DNA of 64,000 nt from Nocardioides jiangsuensis. Lineage in GTDB: Bacteria > Actinomycetota > Actinomycetes > Propionibacteriales > Nocardioidaceae. The DNA lies in assembly GCF_019679455.1 (NCBI RefSeq), contig NZ_JAIEZQ010000002.1, forward strand, positions 310,001-374,000. The letters run 5' to 3'. The translations under genes and the position numbers were made by a program. The notes beneath the pieces were generated by a model. It was not told the origin of the DNA. It saw nothing but the letters and a program-made list of their open reading frames with translations, and ran no database searches. This document shows, piece after piece, positions 8,904 through 17,312 of this stretch (the first letter of the stretch is position 1; each line of letters opens with the position of its first letter).

Positions 8904-10553
8904 TCAGCGGCCGGGGAGCACCAGCAGCGCGTCACCCACGGGGCGCTCGCCGGTCGTGTCGGAGGGGTGGGAGGCCAGCTGCCCGTCCACGGCGAGCGTG
9001 GTGGAGCCCCCGCCGTCGAGGTTGAGCGCGTCGACCAGGCCGAGGGATCGGGCCACGTCGGCGGCTTCGGGGATGCTGAGCCCGAGGTCGTCGGTCGAAC
9101 GGCCGTCGACGGTGACCAGCACGGTCCGGCCCCGGTCGTCGACGCCGGCGAAGGTGCGCGGGTTGCGCTTGAGGAACCAGCCGTAGGCGAAGCTCGGCTC
9201 GCCCGGATGCACCATGCCGTCCCGCCGCTGGGTGATCTCGACCCGACCGTCGCGCACCAGCTGCGGCCCGCCGTTGACGACCATGGTCCCGCCCGGGGTG
9301 GGGAGGGTCTCGCCGGCGCCGTCCACGAGGCGGTCGCGTACGTCGAGGTGGTCGCCGACCTCGACCGTGCCCAGCCGTTCGGCCGTCTCCCCTGTGGCCT
9401 GCAGGGAGGTCTGGCCGGCGGCGAGCGTCGTGCCCCGGCTCTGCGCAACCGCACGGACCACGCGGTCGGGGCCGAGGACCACCTCGACGCCCGGGCCCGC
9501 CGGCGTCGTCGGGCCGTACGCCGGGGTGAAGGCGACCAGCTCGCTCGCGTCGGTGCAGGTGACGTCGTGCAGCGGCAGGGCGGTGGGCGCGTCGCTCGGC
9601 TCGCCGCCACAGTTGCGGACCAGGCCCGGCACGCGGTTCACGCCGTCCAGGGGCAACCGCCGGTCGTCGATCTCGGCGCGCGAGGCCCAGGTGAGCCGCT
9701 CCACGGCGGTTCCGCGCCCGTCGGGCCGCAGGACGAGGGCCGGCCGGTCGCCGACGGGCTCGGACAGCAGCTGCCCGTCGTACACGCCGGTGCCCGCCGG
9801 GTCACCGGGTGCGCCGGCGTTCGGGTCGAGGACGAAGAAACCGCCGTTGACGCCGACCGTCGCCCCGGCCGCGCGGGCCAGCGCGGAGGTGGTCTCTCGG
9901 CCGTAGAGGTCGGGGCCGTACGACGCCTCGAGGCTGCCCTGGAGCCGCCGGGGGTCGACCCGGACCACGTTCACGTGCCAGGGCCCGAGGTCGTCGGCCT
10001 CCCCGTCCCACCCGGTGAACACGCTGCTCGCCGCGTGACCGGCCGCGGCGAGCTCGGCCCGGGCCGCGTCGGCCTCGGCCTTCGACGGGTAGGAGCCGAC
10101 GCGGACCCGGTAGCCGAGCGTGCCCGCCGGCACGTCCGCGGTCCGGGGATGCGTGACCTCCTCGACCCGGGCCGGGTACCCGTCGGCGCGGAGCCGGTCC
10201 GCGAGCGCCTGCGCGCTGTCCGCGTCACTGAGGCTCTGCGGCGGCGCATCGGGGTCCGGGGAGGTCGAGGTGGCGGGGATCAGCGCCTCGAGGGTCCACA
10301 CGTGGGACGGGTCGGTCCGCCCGCGGGTGATCTGGGTGAGGGAGACCCCGGGCTGCAGCACCCGGGTCGACCGGGTCTCGGGGAGGTCGGCCGGGCCCAG
10401 GTCGAGGGGCGTCGGGGTGGGTCGTGGGCTCGCGAGCGCTGCGGGCGCCGTACGGCTGGGCTCCTCCGCGGAGGCGGTGAACGGTGCCTGGGTGGCGAGC
10501 GTGCAGGCCGCGAGCAGCAGGGCGGCGCCACGGCGGTTACGGGTCGTCGTCAT
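8904..10553 (-). CDS. secreted phosphodiester glycosidase family protein (NAGPA domain) with SPOR-like domain
   Basis: A 549-residue exported protein. Residues 1-29 look like a signal peptide. Residues 110-185 resemble a SPOR domain (LADRLRADGYPARVEEV, then YRVRVGSYPSKAEADAARAEL), which in bacteria binds denuded peptidoglycan glycans. The NAGPA-type phosphodiester glycosidase domain follows: GVNGGFF (234-240), VDGRSTDDLGLSIPEAA, and NLDGGGSTT near 511-519. NAGPA-domain proteins cleave or bind sugar phosphodiesters; bacterial versions often act at the wall or on exopolysaccharide. The combination suggests a wall-targeted enzyme; substrate is inference. The gene stands alone on the minus strand. 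Confidence 0.8.
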   Translation of the reverse strand: MTTTRNRRGAALLLAACTLATQAPFTASAEEPSRTAPAALASPRPTPTPLDLGPADLPETRSTRVLQPGVSLTQITRGRTDPSHVWTLEALIPATSTSPDPDAPPQSLSDADSAQALADRLRADGYPARVEEVTHPRTADVPAGTLGYRVRVGSYPSKAEADAARAELAAAGHAASSVFTGWDGEADDLGPWHVNVVRVDPRRLQGSLEASYGPDLYGRETTSALARAAGATVGVNGGFFVLDPNAGAPGDPAGTGVYDGQLLSEPVGDRPALVLRPDGRGTAVERLTWASRAEIDDRRLPLDGVNRVPGLVRNCGGEPSDAPTALPLHDVTCTDASELVAFTPAYGPTTPAGPGVEVVLGPDRVVRAVAQSRGTTLAAGQTSLQATGETAERLGTVEVGDHLDVRDRLVDGAGETLPTPGGTMVVNGGPQLVRDGRVEITQRRDGMVHPGEPSFAYGWFLKRNPRTFAGVDDRGRTVLVTVDGRSTDDLGLSIPEAADVARSLGLVDALNLDGGGSTTLAVDGQLASHPSDTTGERPVGDALLVLPGR

Positions 10554-10652
10554 GGCCGCGAACGTACGGAGGGCAGGCGACGCCGCAGCGGCCTGGAGGT
10601 GGCCGGGGCCTGAACGCGGCCCCTACCGGTGGCGGCCGGAGGATCCGGGCGG

Positions 10653-10898
10653 CTAGTCGACGCGCCGGTCGGTCACGTGCTCCTGCACGGTGTGGGTCGG
10701 CTGGTTCGGGTCCATGGACTCGTCCACCCGCGTGACGACGTGCTCCCGCTTCGTGCCGCGCCGGGCGTGCGCGATGACCGCGCCGCCGGCCACCATGAAG
10801 ATCAGGCCCACCACCTGCAGGTCGACGACCGAGGACTCGGCGCGCACGGCGAAGGTGAGTATCGCGCCGAGCACCACGAGGCTGATTCCCGGTCCCAC
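10653..10898 (-). CDS. small two-TM membrane protein, DUF6458-like
   Basis: An 81-residue protein with two hydrophobic helices (GPGISLVVLGAILTFAV and LQVVGLIFMVAGGAVIAHA), then a basic and acidic tail ending HVTDRRVD. This is the layout of the actinobacterial DUF6458 family (GPG-I-x-L-V-x-x-GAILxFAV opening). The GTG at 10898 is chosen because AAGGGAG lies five bases upstream; the longer reading from 10925 would lack a ribosome site. Function unknown; such proteins are often near envelope genes. Confidence 0.7.
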   Translation of the reverse strand: MGPGISLVVLGAILTFAVRAESSVVDLQVVGLIFMVAGGAVIAHARRGTKREHVVTRVDESMDPNQPTHTVQEHVTDRRVD

Positions 10899-11032
10899 GT
10901 CGACTCCCTTCCGTCGGGACAGCATCCGGAGGTCCGCTGTCCGCTGTGAGGTCTTAACGTGCCCAACCGGACCCGCGACGAAACGGAGCGGCGGCGACCC
11001 GTCGCGTCCTGGCCGGGTTTCCAGCGGAGGGC

Positions 11033-11341
11033 TCAGCCTCCGGCGCCAGGCTGGTGCGCCTGCTCGACGAGGAAGACCGCGTGCGAGTGGTCGGCTCCGA
11101 CGCGGCGGAACAGCTCCAGGGCGGCCGGCGGCTCGGAGCTGTCCCGCACCCCCTCCAGCGCCGCGCGGTCACGCCACAGCGTCTGGATCTGCCAGCGGCC
11201 GTCCTGGCCGCGCAACAGCTCGGTGCGCACGATCCCGTCGGGCATCGGGCGGCCGGTGAGCTCACGGAAGCCGTCCGTGAGCTCGGGCTCGCGCGCGGCG
11301 TCGACGGTCGCGGTGACGGTGGTCAGGATCTGTGCGGACAT
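11033..11341 (-). CDS. antibiotic biosynthesis monooxygenase-like (ABM, dimeric alpha-beta barrel) protein
   Basis: A 102-residue single-domain protein. It begins ILTTVTATVDAAREPELTDGF and contains IVRTELLRGQDGRWQIQTLWRDRAAL, the alternating pattern of ABM/dimeric alpha-beta barrel proteins, which act as small monooxygenases, heme-degrading enzymes or structural homologues. Key residues that would separate these roles are not evident. Start ATG at 11341 follows GGAGAGG. It is the last of a minus-strand run with the VOC and AraC genes, 63 bases from the VOC gene's stop. Confidence 0.65.
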   Translation of the reverse strand: MSAQILTTVTATVDAAREPELTDGFRELTGRPMPDGIVRTELLRGQDGRWQIQTLWRDRAALEGVRDSSEPPAALELFRRVGADHSHAVFLVEQAHQPGAGG

Positions 11342-11404
11342 CGGCCTCTCCTCGAGTCGAGACCGATCATCCACGAAGCCGGCGGCGCGGGAGGGCGAAA
11401 TGCC

Positions 11405-11815
11405 TCACGCCTGGGGTGCCTGGGCGATCCGGATCATGTTGCCCGACGGGTCGCGGACGGCGCAGTCGCGGGCACCCCAGGGCTGGTCGGACGGTTCCTG
11501 GAGCACGTCCGCCCCGGACGCGCGTACCTTCTCGAAGGTCGCGTCAAGGTCCGTCGTACGGAAGATCAGGCCGTTCAGCGAGCCCTTGGTCAGCAGCGCC
11601 ATCAGGGCGTCGCCGTCGACGGGCGGGCGGCCGGCATGCGGCTCGGTGAGCACGATCTCGACGTCCGGCTGCGACGGCGTCGTGAGGGTCAGCCAGCGGA
11701 AGCCGTCGGAGGAGACGTCGTTGCGCAGCTCGAGCCCGAGGACGTCGCGGTAGAACGCCAACGCCAGGTCGGGGTCGTGCACGGTCACGAAGCAGTGGGA
11801 GAGCGAAAGGTCCAT
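11405..11815 (-). CDS. VOC family (glyoxalase/bleomycin-resistance type) protein
   Basis: A 136-residue protein with two beta-alpha-beta-beta-beta modules: FVTVHDPDLALAFYRDVLGLEL at the start and DCAVRDPSGNMIRIAQ at the end, where the late acidic and polar positions occupy usual metal-ligand sites. VOC proteins range from glyoxalases to antibiotic-binding and dioxygenase enzymes. The start lies 10 bases after the AraC-type gene's stop, so the two are almost certainly one transcript, and the regulator probably controls this enzyme. Such AraC-VOC pairs are common in actinomycetes; the substrate is unknown. Confidence 0.8.
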   Translation of the reverse strand: MDLSLSHCFVTVHDPDLALAFYRDVLGLELRNDVSSDGFRWLTLTTPSQPDVEIVLTEPHAGRPPVDGDALMALLTKGSLNGLIFRTTDLDATFEKVRASGADVLQEPSDQPWGARDCAVRDPSGNMIRIAQAPQA

Positions 11816-11825
11816 GCCCGCAACG

Positions 11826-12254
11826 CTAGGGCGCCGCGGCCGGAACCGCTTCTCCGTTCCTGCTCGGTCGCGTCCGGTCCTTCGCGACACAGGCCGGCAC
11901 GACCGCGCCCGGGTCGTGGTCACGGGCGCGGTAGGCGGTGGGGCTCTCGCCGACCAGCTCGGTGAAGCGTGAGCTGAACGAGCCGAGCGACGTACAGCCG
12001 ACCGCCATGCACACCTCGGTCACCGTCAGGTCGCCGCGGCGGAGGAGGGCCTTGGCGCGCTCGATGCGGCGGGTCATCAGATAGGCGTACGGCGTCTCGC
12101 CGTACGCCGAGCGGAACTGCCGGGAGAAGTGCGCCGGTGACATGAGCGCGGCCTGCGCGAGGGCCGGTACGTCGAGCGGCCGGGCGTACTCGCGGTCCAT
12201 CAGGTCGCGCGCGCGGCGCAGATGGGCGAGGTTCGCCAGCTCCTCGGGGGTCAC
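11826..12254 (-). CDS. AraC family transcriptional regulator (short, DNA-binding domain only)
   Basis: A 142-residue protein that is nearly all AraC-type double helix-turn-helix: LDVPALAQAALMSPAHFSRQFRSAYGETPYAYL (first HTH), RRIERAKALLRRGDLTVTEVCMAVGCTSLGSFSSRFTELVGESPTAYR (second HTH, here described by its key FSSRF and GESPTAYR elements). There is no separate ligand-binding domain, a layout seen in regulators paired with a VOC gene. GTG at 12254 is preferred because family members begin close to the PEELANLAHL segment; another GTG at 12296 would add 14 residues. Confidence 0.8.
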   Translation of the reverse strand: MTPEELANLAHLRRARDLMDREYARPLDVPALAQAALMSPAHFSRQFRSAYGETPYAYLMTRRIERAKALLRRGDLTVTEVCMAVGCTSLGSFSSRFTELVGESPTAYRARDHDPGAVVPACVAKDRTRPSRNGEAVPAAAP

Positions 12255-12349
12255 CCGACCAGCGTATTCCGCGCACGGGTCGGGCGTGGTGCACACGAGC
12301 TGTCCACCTACGGCGGGCGAGCGGTCGGCTGCGCACGAAGGGGATGTGA

Positions 12350-12485
12350 TTCGAACGAGAATTGTCCATCTAATTCCTATTTGCCTGGCTTTTCGTTAAA
12401 GATAAAACAGGAATATCGGCGATTGCTTTCAGTAGTGGAGGGGAACAGGCTGCAGATAAGCGATCGGATTTCGAGGGGAGCCATC
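12350..12485 (+). promoter_or_regulatory. AT-rich promoter region of the secreted orphan gene
   Basis: Unlike the surrounding DNA, bases about 12350-12480 are AT-rich. A plausible sigma-70-type promoter is TTGCCT (12381-12386), a 16-base spacer, and TAAAAC (12403-12408), leaving a leader of about 70 bases that ends in GAGGGGAGCC before the ATG at 12486. The composition could also mark recently acquired DNA. Confidence 0.45.
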
Positions 12486-13127
12486 ATGAATTTCTCGGGA
12501 GCAACAGGAAGGGCTCGGGTCATCACCGCGAGCGTGACCGCGTGCGCGCTCGGCGCACTGGTCCTTCCCGGGGCGTCGGCGGCACCTGGCGGGTCGGCCT
12601 CGGCCGGCGCCGGCGGCATGCCGACCACGGTCATGGAGCGAGCAGTCAGCGCGCCCGGCACGATCACCTCGCGGGTGCGGGGCACGTTCGGGAAGGCTGG
12701 GACGGTCAGGGGGACCTTCGCCCCGGACCGGTTCCTCGTCCAGCGTGGGCAGGCGTACGCGAACGGGGTGCTGACGGCGACGCTTCGCCGCGGCAACGGC
12801 GACGTCGTGGGCAGTGTGACCAGGCGCGTGACCATTCCGGTCAAGAGCGGAACCGCGAGCGCGAGCCGTGACGCCGGTCTGACGGCGGCCCAGGGCGAGG
12901 TCTGCGACATCTTGAACCTGGTCCTCGGGCCACTGGATCTGAACCTGCTGGGCCTCGAGGTCCACCTCAAGCGCGTCGTGCTCGACATCGTGGCTCGCCC
13001 GGGAGCGGGCAACCTGCTCGGCAACCTGCTGTGTGCGGTCGCCGGCCTCCTTGATGGCACCGGACTGCTCAACGAGCTGCGGCTCGCCAATGCCCTGAAT
13101 CGGATCTTGGCCCTACTGCGGATTTAA
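12486..13127 (+). CDS. secreted protein of the actinobacterial 'GPLDLNLLGL' type, unknown function
   Basis: A 213-residue exported protein. A signal peptide (to about residue 35, ALVLPGASA-AP) is followed by a region with RGTFAPDRFLVQRGQAYANG and TATLRRGNGDVVGSVTR, then a second half starting with Cys in GEVCDILNLVLGPLDLNLLGLEVHL and ending with LLGNLLCAVAGLLDG. The two cysteines could form a disulfide. Many actinomycete genomes carry secreted hypothetical proteins with this hydrophobic Leu-rich pattern; no activity is assigned. The ribosome site GAGGGGAG precedes the ATG. It has no obvious partner gene. Confidence 0.7.
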   Translation: MNFSGATGRARVITASVTACALGALVLPGASAAPGGSASAGAGGMPTTVMERAVSAPGTITSRVRGTFGKAGTVRGTFAPDRFLVQRGQAYANGVLTATLRRGNGDVVGSVTRRVTIPVKSGTASASRDAGLTAAQGEVCDILNLVLGPLDLNLLGLEVHLKRVVLDIVARPGAGNLLGNLLCAVAGLLDGTGLLNELRLANALNRILALLRI

Positions 13128-13230
13128 TTGGAATGTTCCGCTCGTAAGGCTGGATGCAATGACAGAGCGGAGCCAGATCCGGGCGTCTGGCCAGCTTTGC
13201 GGGGGCGGCCTCCCAGGAACACCATGAGGA

Positions 13231-14067
13231 ATGGTCACGCGAGCGGGGTCCCGGCGGGGGATCGTGCTGGGCCTCGTGACCGTGCTCCTCGTGGGGTTGG
13301 CGGTCGGCATGTTGACGGCGCTGCAGCGGCAGCTGATCTACTTCCCGGACTCGACGACGGTCCCGTCGGCCGGGGAGGTGATCGAGGGGGCCCGCGACGT
13401 CACCCTGCGCACGTCGGACGGAGTGGCGCTGGGTGCGTGGTTCGTGCCCGCGAGCCCGTCTTCGGACACGCACCTGGCCGTGCTCGTCGCGCCTGGCAAC
13501 GGTGGCAACCGGTCGGGTCGGGTGGGTCTGGCGACCGAGCTGAGCCGGCGGGGGCTCGCCGTGGTCCTGATGGACTATCGCGGGTACGGCGGGAACCCGG
13601 GCAGCCCGAGCGAGGACGGGCTCGCCAGGGACGCCATGGCTGCGGCACTGGCACTCGACGAGCTGGGCTACCCGGCGGAGCGGACGATCTACTTCGGTGA
13701 GTCGTTGGGCGCGGGTGTGGTGACGGCGCTGCAGGCGCGACGTGCGCCGGCGGGTGTGGTGCTGCGGTCACCGTTCCCCGAGCTGGCCGACGTGGGAGCG
13801 CACCACTATCCGTGGCTACCCGTGCGGCTGTTGCTGCAGGACAAGTTCCGGGTCACCGAGCTCCTGTCCGACAGCGAGGTGCCGGTGACCGTGATCTACG
13901 GGGACCGGGACTCGGTCGTGCCGCCCGGGCTGAGTGCCCGGGTGGCCGACGAGGCCACGTCGCTTGCCGAAAGAGTGGTGATCCGCGGGGCGGACCACAA
14001 CGACGAGGTCATGTTCGGGCCGCGCGTGGCGGACGCGGTCGCCCGTCTCGCGAAGGCGGTCGGGTGA
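13231..14067 (+). CDS. alpha/beta hydrolase (membrane-anchored, Bem46-like)
   Basis: A 278-residue protein with an N-terminal hydrophobic helix (residues 10-30) that probably anchors it in the membrane, then an alpha/beta hydrolase domain. VLVAPGNGGNRSG (85-97) is the oxyanion region, nucleophile Ser158 sits in FGESLGAG, the acid is Asp225 or Asp227 in YGDRDSVVP, and His256 is in GADHND. It matches serine hydrolases of the Bem46/YqiA-like group; substrate unknown. It precedes a convergent minus-strand sulfur cluster and shares no overlap with it. Confidence 0.8.
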   Translation: MVTRAGSRRGIVLGLVTVLLVGLAVGMLTALQRQLIYFPDSTTVPSAGEVIEGARDVTLRTSDGVALGAWFVPASPSSDTHLAVLVAPGNGGNRSGRVGLATELSRRGLAVVLMDYRGYGGNPGSPSEDGLARDAMAAALALDELGYPAERTIYFGESLGAGVVTALQARRAPAGVVLRSPFPELADVGAHHYPWLPVRLLLQDKFRVTELLSDSEVPVTVIYGDRDSVVPPGLSARVADEATSLAERVVIRGADHNDEVMFGPRVADAVARLAKAVG

Positions 14068-14113
14068 CGGCGCGGTCGGGTACGCCGACGAGCGCCGACC
14101 GTGGAGCCCCGGA

Positions 14114-14467
14114 TCAGAACGTCATCACGGGGTCGGACTCGACGGTCCAGGCTGCGAGCTCGTCCATGGTCGAGCGGGGGGCCTCCGGGATCAGGTGGGC
14201 CTCGGTGAGCCCGCGGGCGTCCATGCACGTGCCGCAACAGGCGATGTGGCCGCCGTGGCGAGCGAGCGTGGTCAGCATCCGGTCGAGCGTGTAGTAGCCG
14301 TTCGGCGTCTTCTGTCCGGCAATGGCGCAGGTCACGGCGTCGCCCATCAGGAACAGCGACACCTCGGCGTCGTCCCGTCGGGCGAGTGCGAGCGCGAGAC
14401 GAAGCGCGTTGAAGGTCTCGTCCGCGCCGTACGCCGGACCGTTGACGATGATCAGGATCTTCCTCAC
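14114..14467 (-). CDS. DsrE/DsrF-like family protein (sulfur-carrier type)
   Basis: A 117-residue DsrE-fold protein: KILIIVNGPAYGADETFNALRLALAL at the start, FLMGDAVTCAIAGQKTPNGYY in the middle, and the conserved CGTCMDARG motif near residue 88 that carries reactive cysteines in this family. DsrE proteins bind or relay sulfane sulfur and are often linked to rhodaneses and persulfide metabolism. It is the last gene of a minus-strand cluster with an MFS transporter, an MBL-rhodanese and an ArsR-rhodanese, 114 bases from the MFS stop. GTG start at 14467 matches the usual family start; ATG at 14500 is an alternative. Confidence 0.8.
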   Translation of the reverse strand: MRKILIIVNGPAYGADETFNALRLALALARRDDAEVSLFLMGDAVTCAIAGQKTPNGYYTLDRMLTTLARHGGHIACCGTCMDARGLTEAHLIPEAPRSTMDELAAWTVESDPVMTF

Positions 14468-14581
14468 AAGTCCACAGTTGCCTGCCGGTGAGGTGGCCAA
14501 CCAGGGACGAAAGGCTCTCGAAGGCGTGGCGGAGGGCGGTTTCCGAGCCCGGGTCCGGCTCCCCGACGCCCCGCGGCCAGG

Positions 14582-15898
14582 TCAGGTCTCGTTCGTCACG
14601 TCCTGCTCGGCTGGGGTGGGTCGGTGATGCGTTTCGTACATGCGGACAGCGACCACGAGACCGGACAGTGCCGTCAGTCCGGCAATGGCCCAGATGGCGG
14701 TGTGGATGCCGAGGGCGTCGGCGAGAAGACCGGCGAGCAGGGCGCCGACGGCGAAGCCGCCGTCCCGCCAGAGTCGGTAGACCCCGACAGAGCGGGCGCG
14801 CCAGGCCGGGTGGGCCACGTCGCCGATAGCCGCGAGAAGGGTGGGGTAGACCATCGCGGTCCCGGCGCCGAGGAGGGTGGCGGCGAGGGCCCAGACGGTG
14901 AACACGTCGGCGAGTCCGATCAGTGCGAGGGCGATGGCTTGCAGCCACATGCCTGACGCGATCATCCACTTGCGTCCCCACCGGTCCGACAGGGCGCCGG
15001 TGAACAGCTGGCCGAGACCCCACACGGCCGGGTAGAGCGCGGCGAGGACCCCGATCTTCCCGACGGACAAGCCGGCGCCGGCGAACAGGATCGGGAAGAG
15101 GCCCCAGGCCAGTCCGTCGTTGAGGTTGTTCACCAGCCCGGCCTGGCTGGCCGCGGACAGGGCGGGTTCCTTGAAGCTGGTCTGGATGAACACCTGGCCG
15201 TTGCTCAGCTCGCGGTGGAGGTGGTCGTGCCTGCCGTCGGCGCGCGCGACGTGGCTGGCGGCGTCGAGCCGGGCGTGTTCGCGGGTCTCCTTGACCGCCA
15301 GGGTGGACAGACCCAGCCCGAGGGCCACGAACGCGATGCCGAGGAAGAAGGGTGCCGGACGCAGGCCGTAGGACTCTGCCAGGTAGCCGGTGGCCAGCGC
15401 CGTTGCGGCGACGGCGGTGTACCCGGCGGCCTCGTTCAACCCCATCGCGAGACCTCGACGTGCGGGCCCGACCAGGTCGATCTTCATCACGACGGTGGTG
15501 GACCAGGTCAGACCTTGGCTGATGCCGAGGAACAGGTTCGCGACCAGGACCCACTCCCACGACGGCGCCCAGATCAACATCAGCGGTACCGGCACCGCGA
15601 CCAGCCAGCCGGCGACCAACACCGGCTTGCGGCCGAAGCGGTCCGACCAGGTGCCGGCGAAGTAGTTGGTGGCGGCTTTGGCCAGCCCGAAGACCAGGAT
15701 GTAGCCCAGCCCAGCGGTGTACGCCGTGATCCCGAACTCCTGCTCACCCAACAGCGGCAGGACGGTGCGCTCCTGGCCGAGCATGCCGCCCACGAGAGCG
15801 TTGACCGCCACGAGCAGGGTGAACTGGGCGGCGTTCTGCCGCAGCCCGAGCTCGATCGGACGGACGCCGGCAGTGCCGGGCTTGGTCGCCGGCCTCAC
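14582..15898 (-). CDS. MFS transporter
   Basis: A 438-residue major facilitator with about 12 hydrophobic segments. The loop after helix 2 carries the signature GTWSDRFGRKPVL, and its repeat in the second half is GALSDRWGRKWM. An inserted His/Arg-rich central loop (ARADGRHDHLHRELSNGQ) separates the halves. The GTG start at 15898 overlaps the TGA of the MBL-rhodanese gene (GTGA), showing tight translational coupling. Its substrate is unknown; the setting suggests export of a sulfur or metalloid compound, but this is inference. Confidence 0.85.
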   Translation of the reverse strand: MRPATKPGTAGVRPIELGLRQNAAQFTLLVAVNALVGGMLGQERTVLPLLGEQEFGITAYTAGLGYILVFGLAKAATNYFAGTWSDRFGRKPVLVAGWLVAVPVPLMLIWAPSWEWVLVANLFLGISQGLTWSTTVVMKIDLVGPARRGLAMGLNEAAGYTAVAATALATGYLAESYGLRPAPFFLGIAFVALGLGLSTLAVKETREHARLDAASHVARADGRHDHLHRELSNGQVFIQTSFKEPALSAASQAGLVNNLNDGLAWGLFPILFAGAGLSVGKIGVLAALYPAVWGLGQLFTGALSDRWGRKWMIASGMWLQAIALALIGLADVFTVWALAATLLGAGTAMVYPTLLAAIGDVAHPAWRARSVGVYRLWRDGGFAVGALLAGLLADALGIHTAIWAIAGLTALSGLVVAVRMYETHHRPTPAEQDVTNET

Positions 15899-17253
15899 GC
15901 GCGGACCTCGAGCGGCGTGCCCGTGGCTTCCGCCCAGTCCTGGGGCCCTCCGGCCATTACCGAGACGTCGCGGTGGCCGGCGCGCGCCAACAGGCTCGCT
16001 GCGCCCATGGCGCGTTCGCCGTGACCGCACATCACCACCGTCGGGTCGGCGGGCACGTCGCCAGCGCGGAAGGCCAGCTCTCCGAGCTCGACATGGTCAG
16101 CGCCGGGCACGTGCCCGGTGGCGAACTCGCTGTCCTGACGGATGTCGAGCACTCTCTCGCCGGCCAGGCTGGCCGCTGCGACCAAGGGGATCGTCGTGGT
16201 GGGCTCACCGGCTGCGACCCATCCGGCGATGCCGCCGTCGACCTCGCCGGCGATCCGGTCGTAGCCAACCTTGCGGGCCTGCCAGACGATCTCAGCGGGG
16301 TCCTGGTCGGCGTTGCGGACGATGACGATCGGCCGGGTGGCATCGACGAGCCAGCCGAGCCAGGTGGCGAACGCTGCCCGGAGCGGGATGGAGACCGAGC
16401 CCGGGACGTGGCGGGCGCCGAAGTCGGCTATCGGCCGTACGTCGACCACCTCGGCGCCGGACGCCCGCAGGCGAGCCACCTGTGTGGGTGCGACGGGACG
16501 GAGGCGGTCACCCTCGACGAGGGCGGGGCCACGACGGTTGATCTCGCCGAGACGGAGGAAGTACGGCGGGAACGCGCCGAGGGACGCCAGCAACTGCTGG
16601 AGGAAGGCGTCCTCGCTCGGCGCCCGGAGCAGGGTGTTCGTGGCTCGTTCGGTCCCGATCGTCGACGTGCGCTCCGCACCGGGCGGTGCGGAGCAGAACG
16701 AGCCCGCACCATGGGTCGGCCACACCGCGACCTCGTCGTCGAGCCTCGCCAGGCGCTGAAGCGACCGGTACTGGGCGCGGGCCAGGGCCTCGGTCTGCTC
16801 CGGGGAGACGAGGTCGGTGCGGGCTGCGGACCCGACGATCAACGAGCCGCCGGTGAACACCCCGACCGTCCGGGAACCGTCGAGAACCTGGAAGGCGATG
16901 TGTTCGTGGGTATGACCGGGGGTGGCCAGCGTCCGCAGCGTCAGGCCGCCGAGGTCTACCTCGTCCCCGTCACTCAGACCGGTGTGCGGGTACTCCCGGT
17001 TCCCGGCCGCGGACGCCAGGACCTGGGCGCCGTCGGACGCCGCGAGCTGCAACGCGCCGGTCAGGAAGTCGGCGTGCAGATGGGTGTCTGCGGCATACGC
17101 GACAGTCAGCCGGCGGCGTCCCGCAGCCTCACGCAGCGCACGCAGGTCACGGCTCGCGTCCACCGCCAGCGCGCGCCCGTCCCCGAGGTCCAGCAGGTAT
17201 GCGGAGTTGCCCAGTCCCTCGTCGACCAGAGGAATCACGTCGAGCTCACTCAC
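15895..17253 (-). CDS. MBL-fold persulfide-dioxygenase-like protein fused to two rhodanese domains
   Basis: A 452-residue three-domain protein. The metallo-beta-lactamase domain (1-240) has HLHAD (His58, His60, Asp62) and GHTHEH (from 113), the iron-binding pattern of ETHE1-type persulfide dioxygenases. It is followed by two rhodanese domains. The first (about 250-350) has IVRNADQD where the catalytic Cys should be, so it is probably inactive. The second (355-452) keeps Cys409 in VVMCGHGERA. GTG at 17253 is chosen because AAGGAG lies five bases before it; the GTG at 17316 overlaps the ArsR stop but lacks such a site. The likely role is oxidation or transfer of sulfane sulfur. Confidence 0.85.
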   Translation of the reverse strand: MSELDVIPLVDEGLGNSAYLLDLGDGRALAVDASRDLRALREAAGRRRLTVAYAADTHLHADFLTGALQLAASDGAQVLASAAGNREYPHTGLSDGDEVDLGGLTLRTLATPGHTHEHIAFQVLDGSRTVGVFTGGSLIVGSAARTDLVSPEQTEALARAQYRSLQRLARLDDEVAVWPTHGAGSFCSAPPGAERTSTIGTERATNTLLRAPSEDAFLQQLLASLGAFPPYFLRLGEINRRGPALVEGDRLRPVAPTQVARLRASGAEVVDVRPIADFGARHVPGSVSIPLRAAFATWLGWLVDATRPIVIVRNADQDPAEIVWQARKVGYDRIAGEVDGGIAGWVAAGEPTTTIPLVAAASLAGERVLDIRQDSEFATGHVPGADHVELGELAFRAGDVPADPTVVMCGHGERAMGAASLLARAGHRDVSVMAGGPQDWAEATGTPLEVRA

Positions 17254-17312
17254 TGGATCTCCTTCCTCGTCGAACCGCACCGCGGTCGGCTTTGCAGGTT
17301 CGCGTCCGTTGC

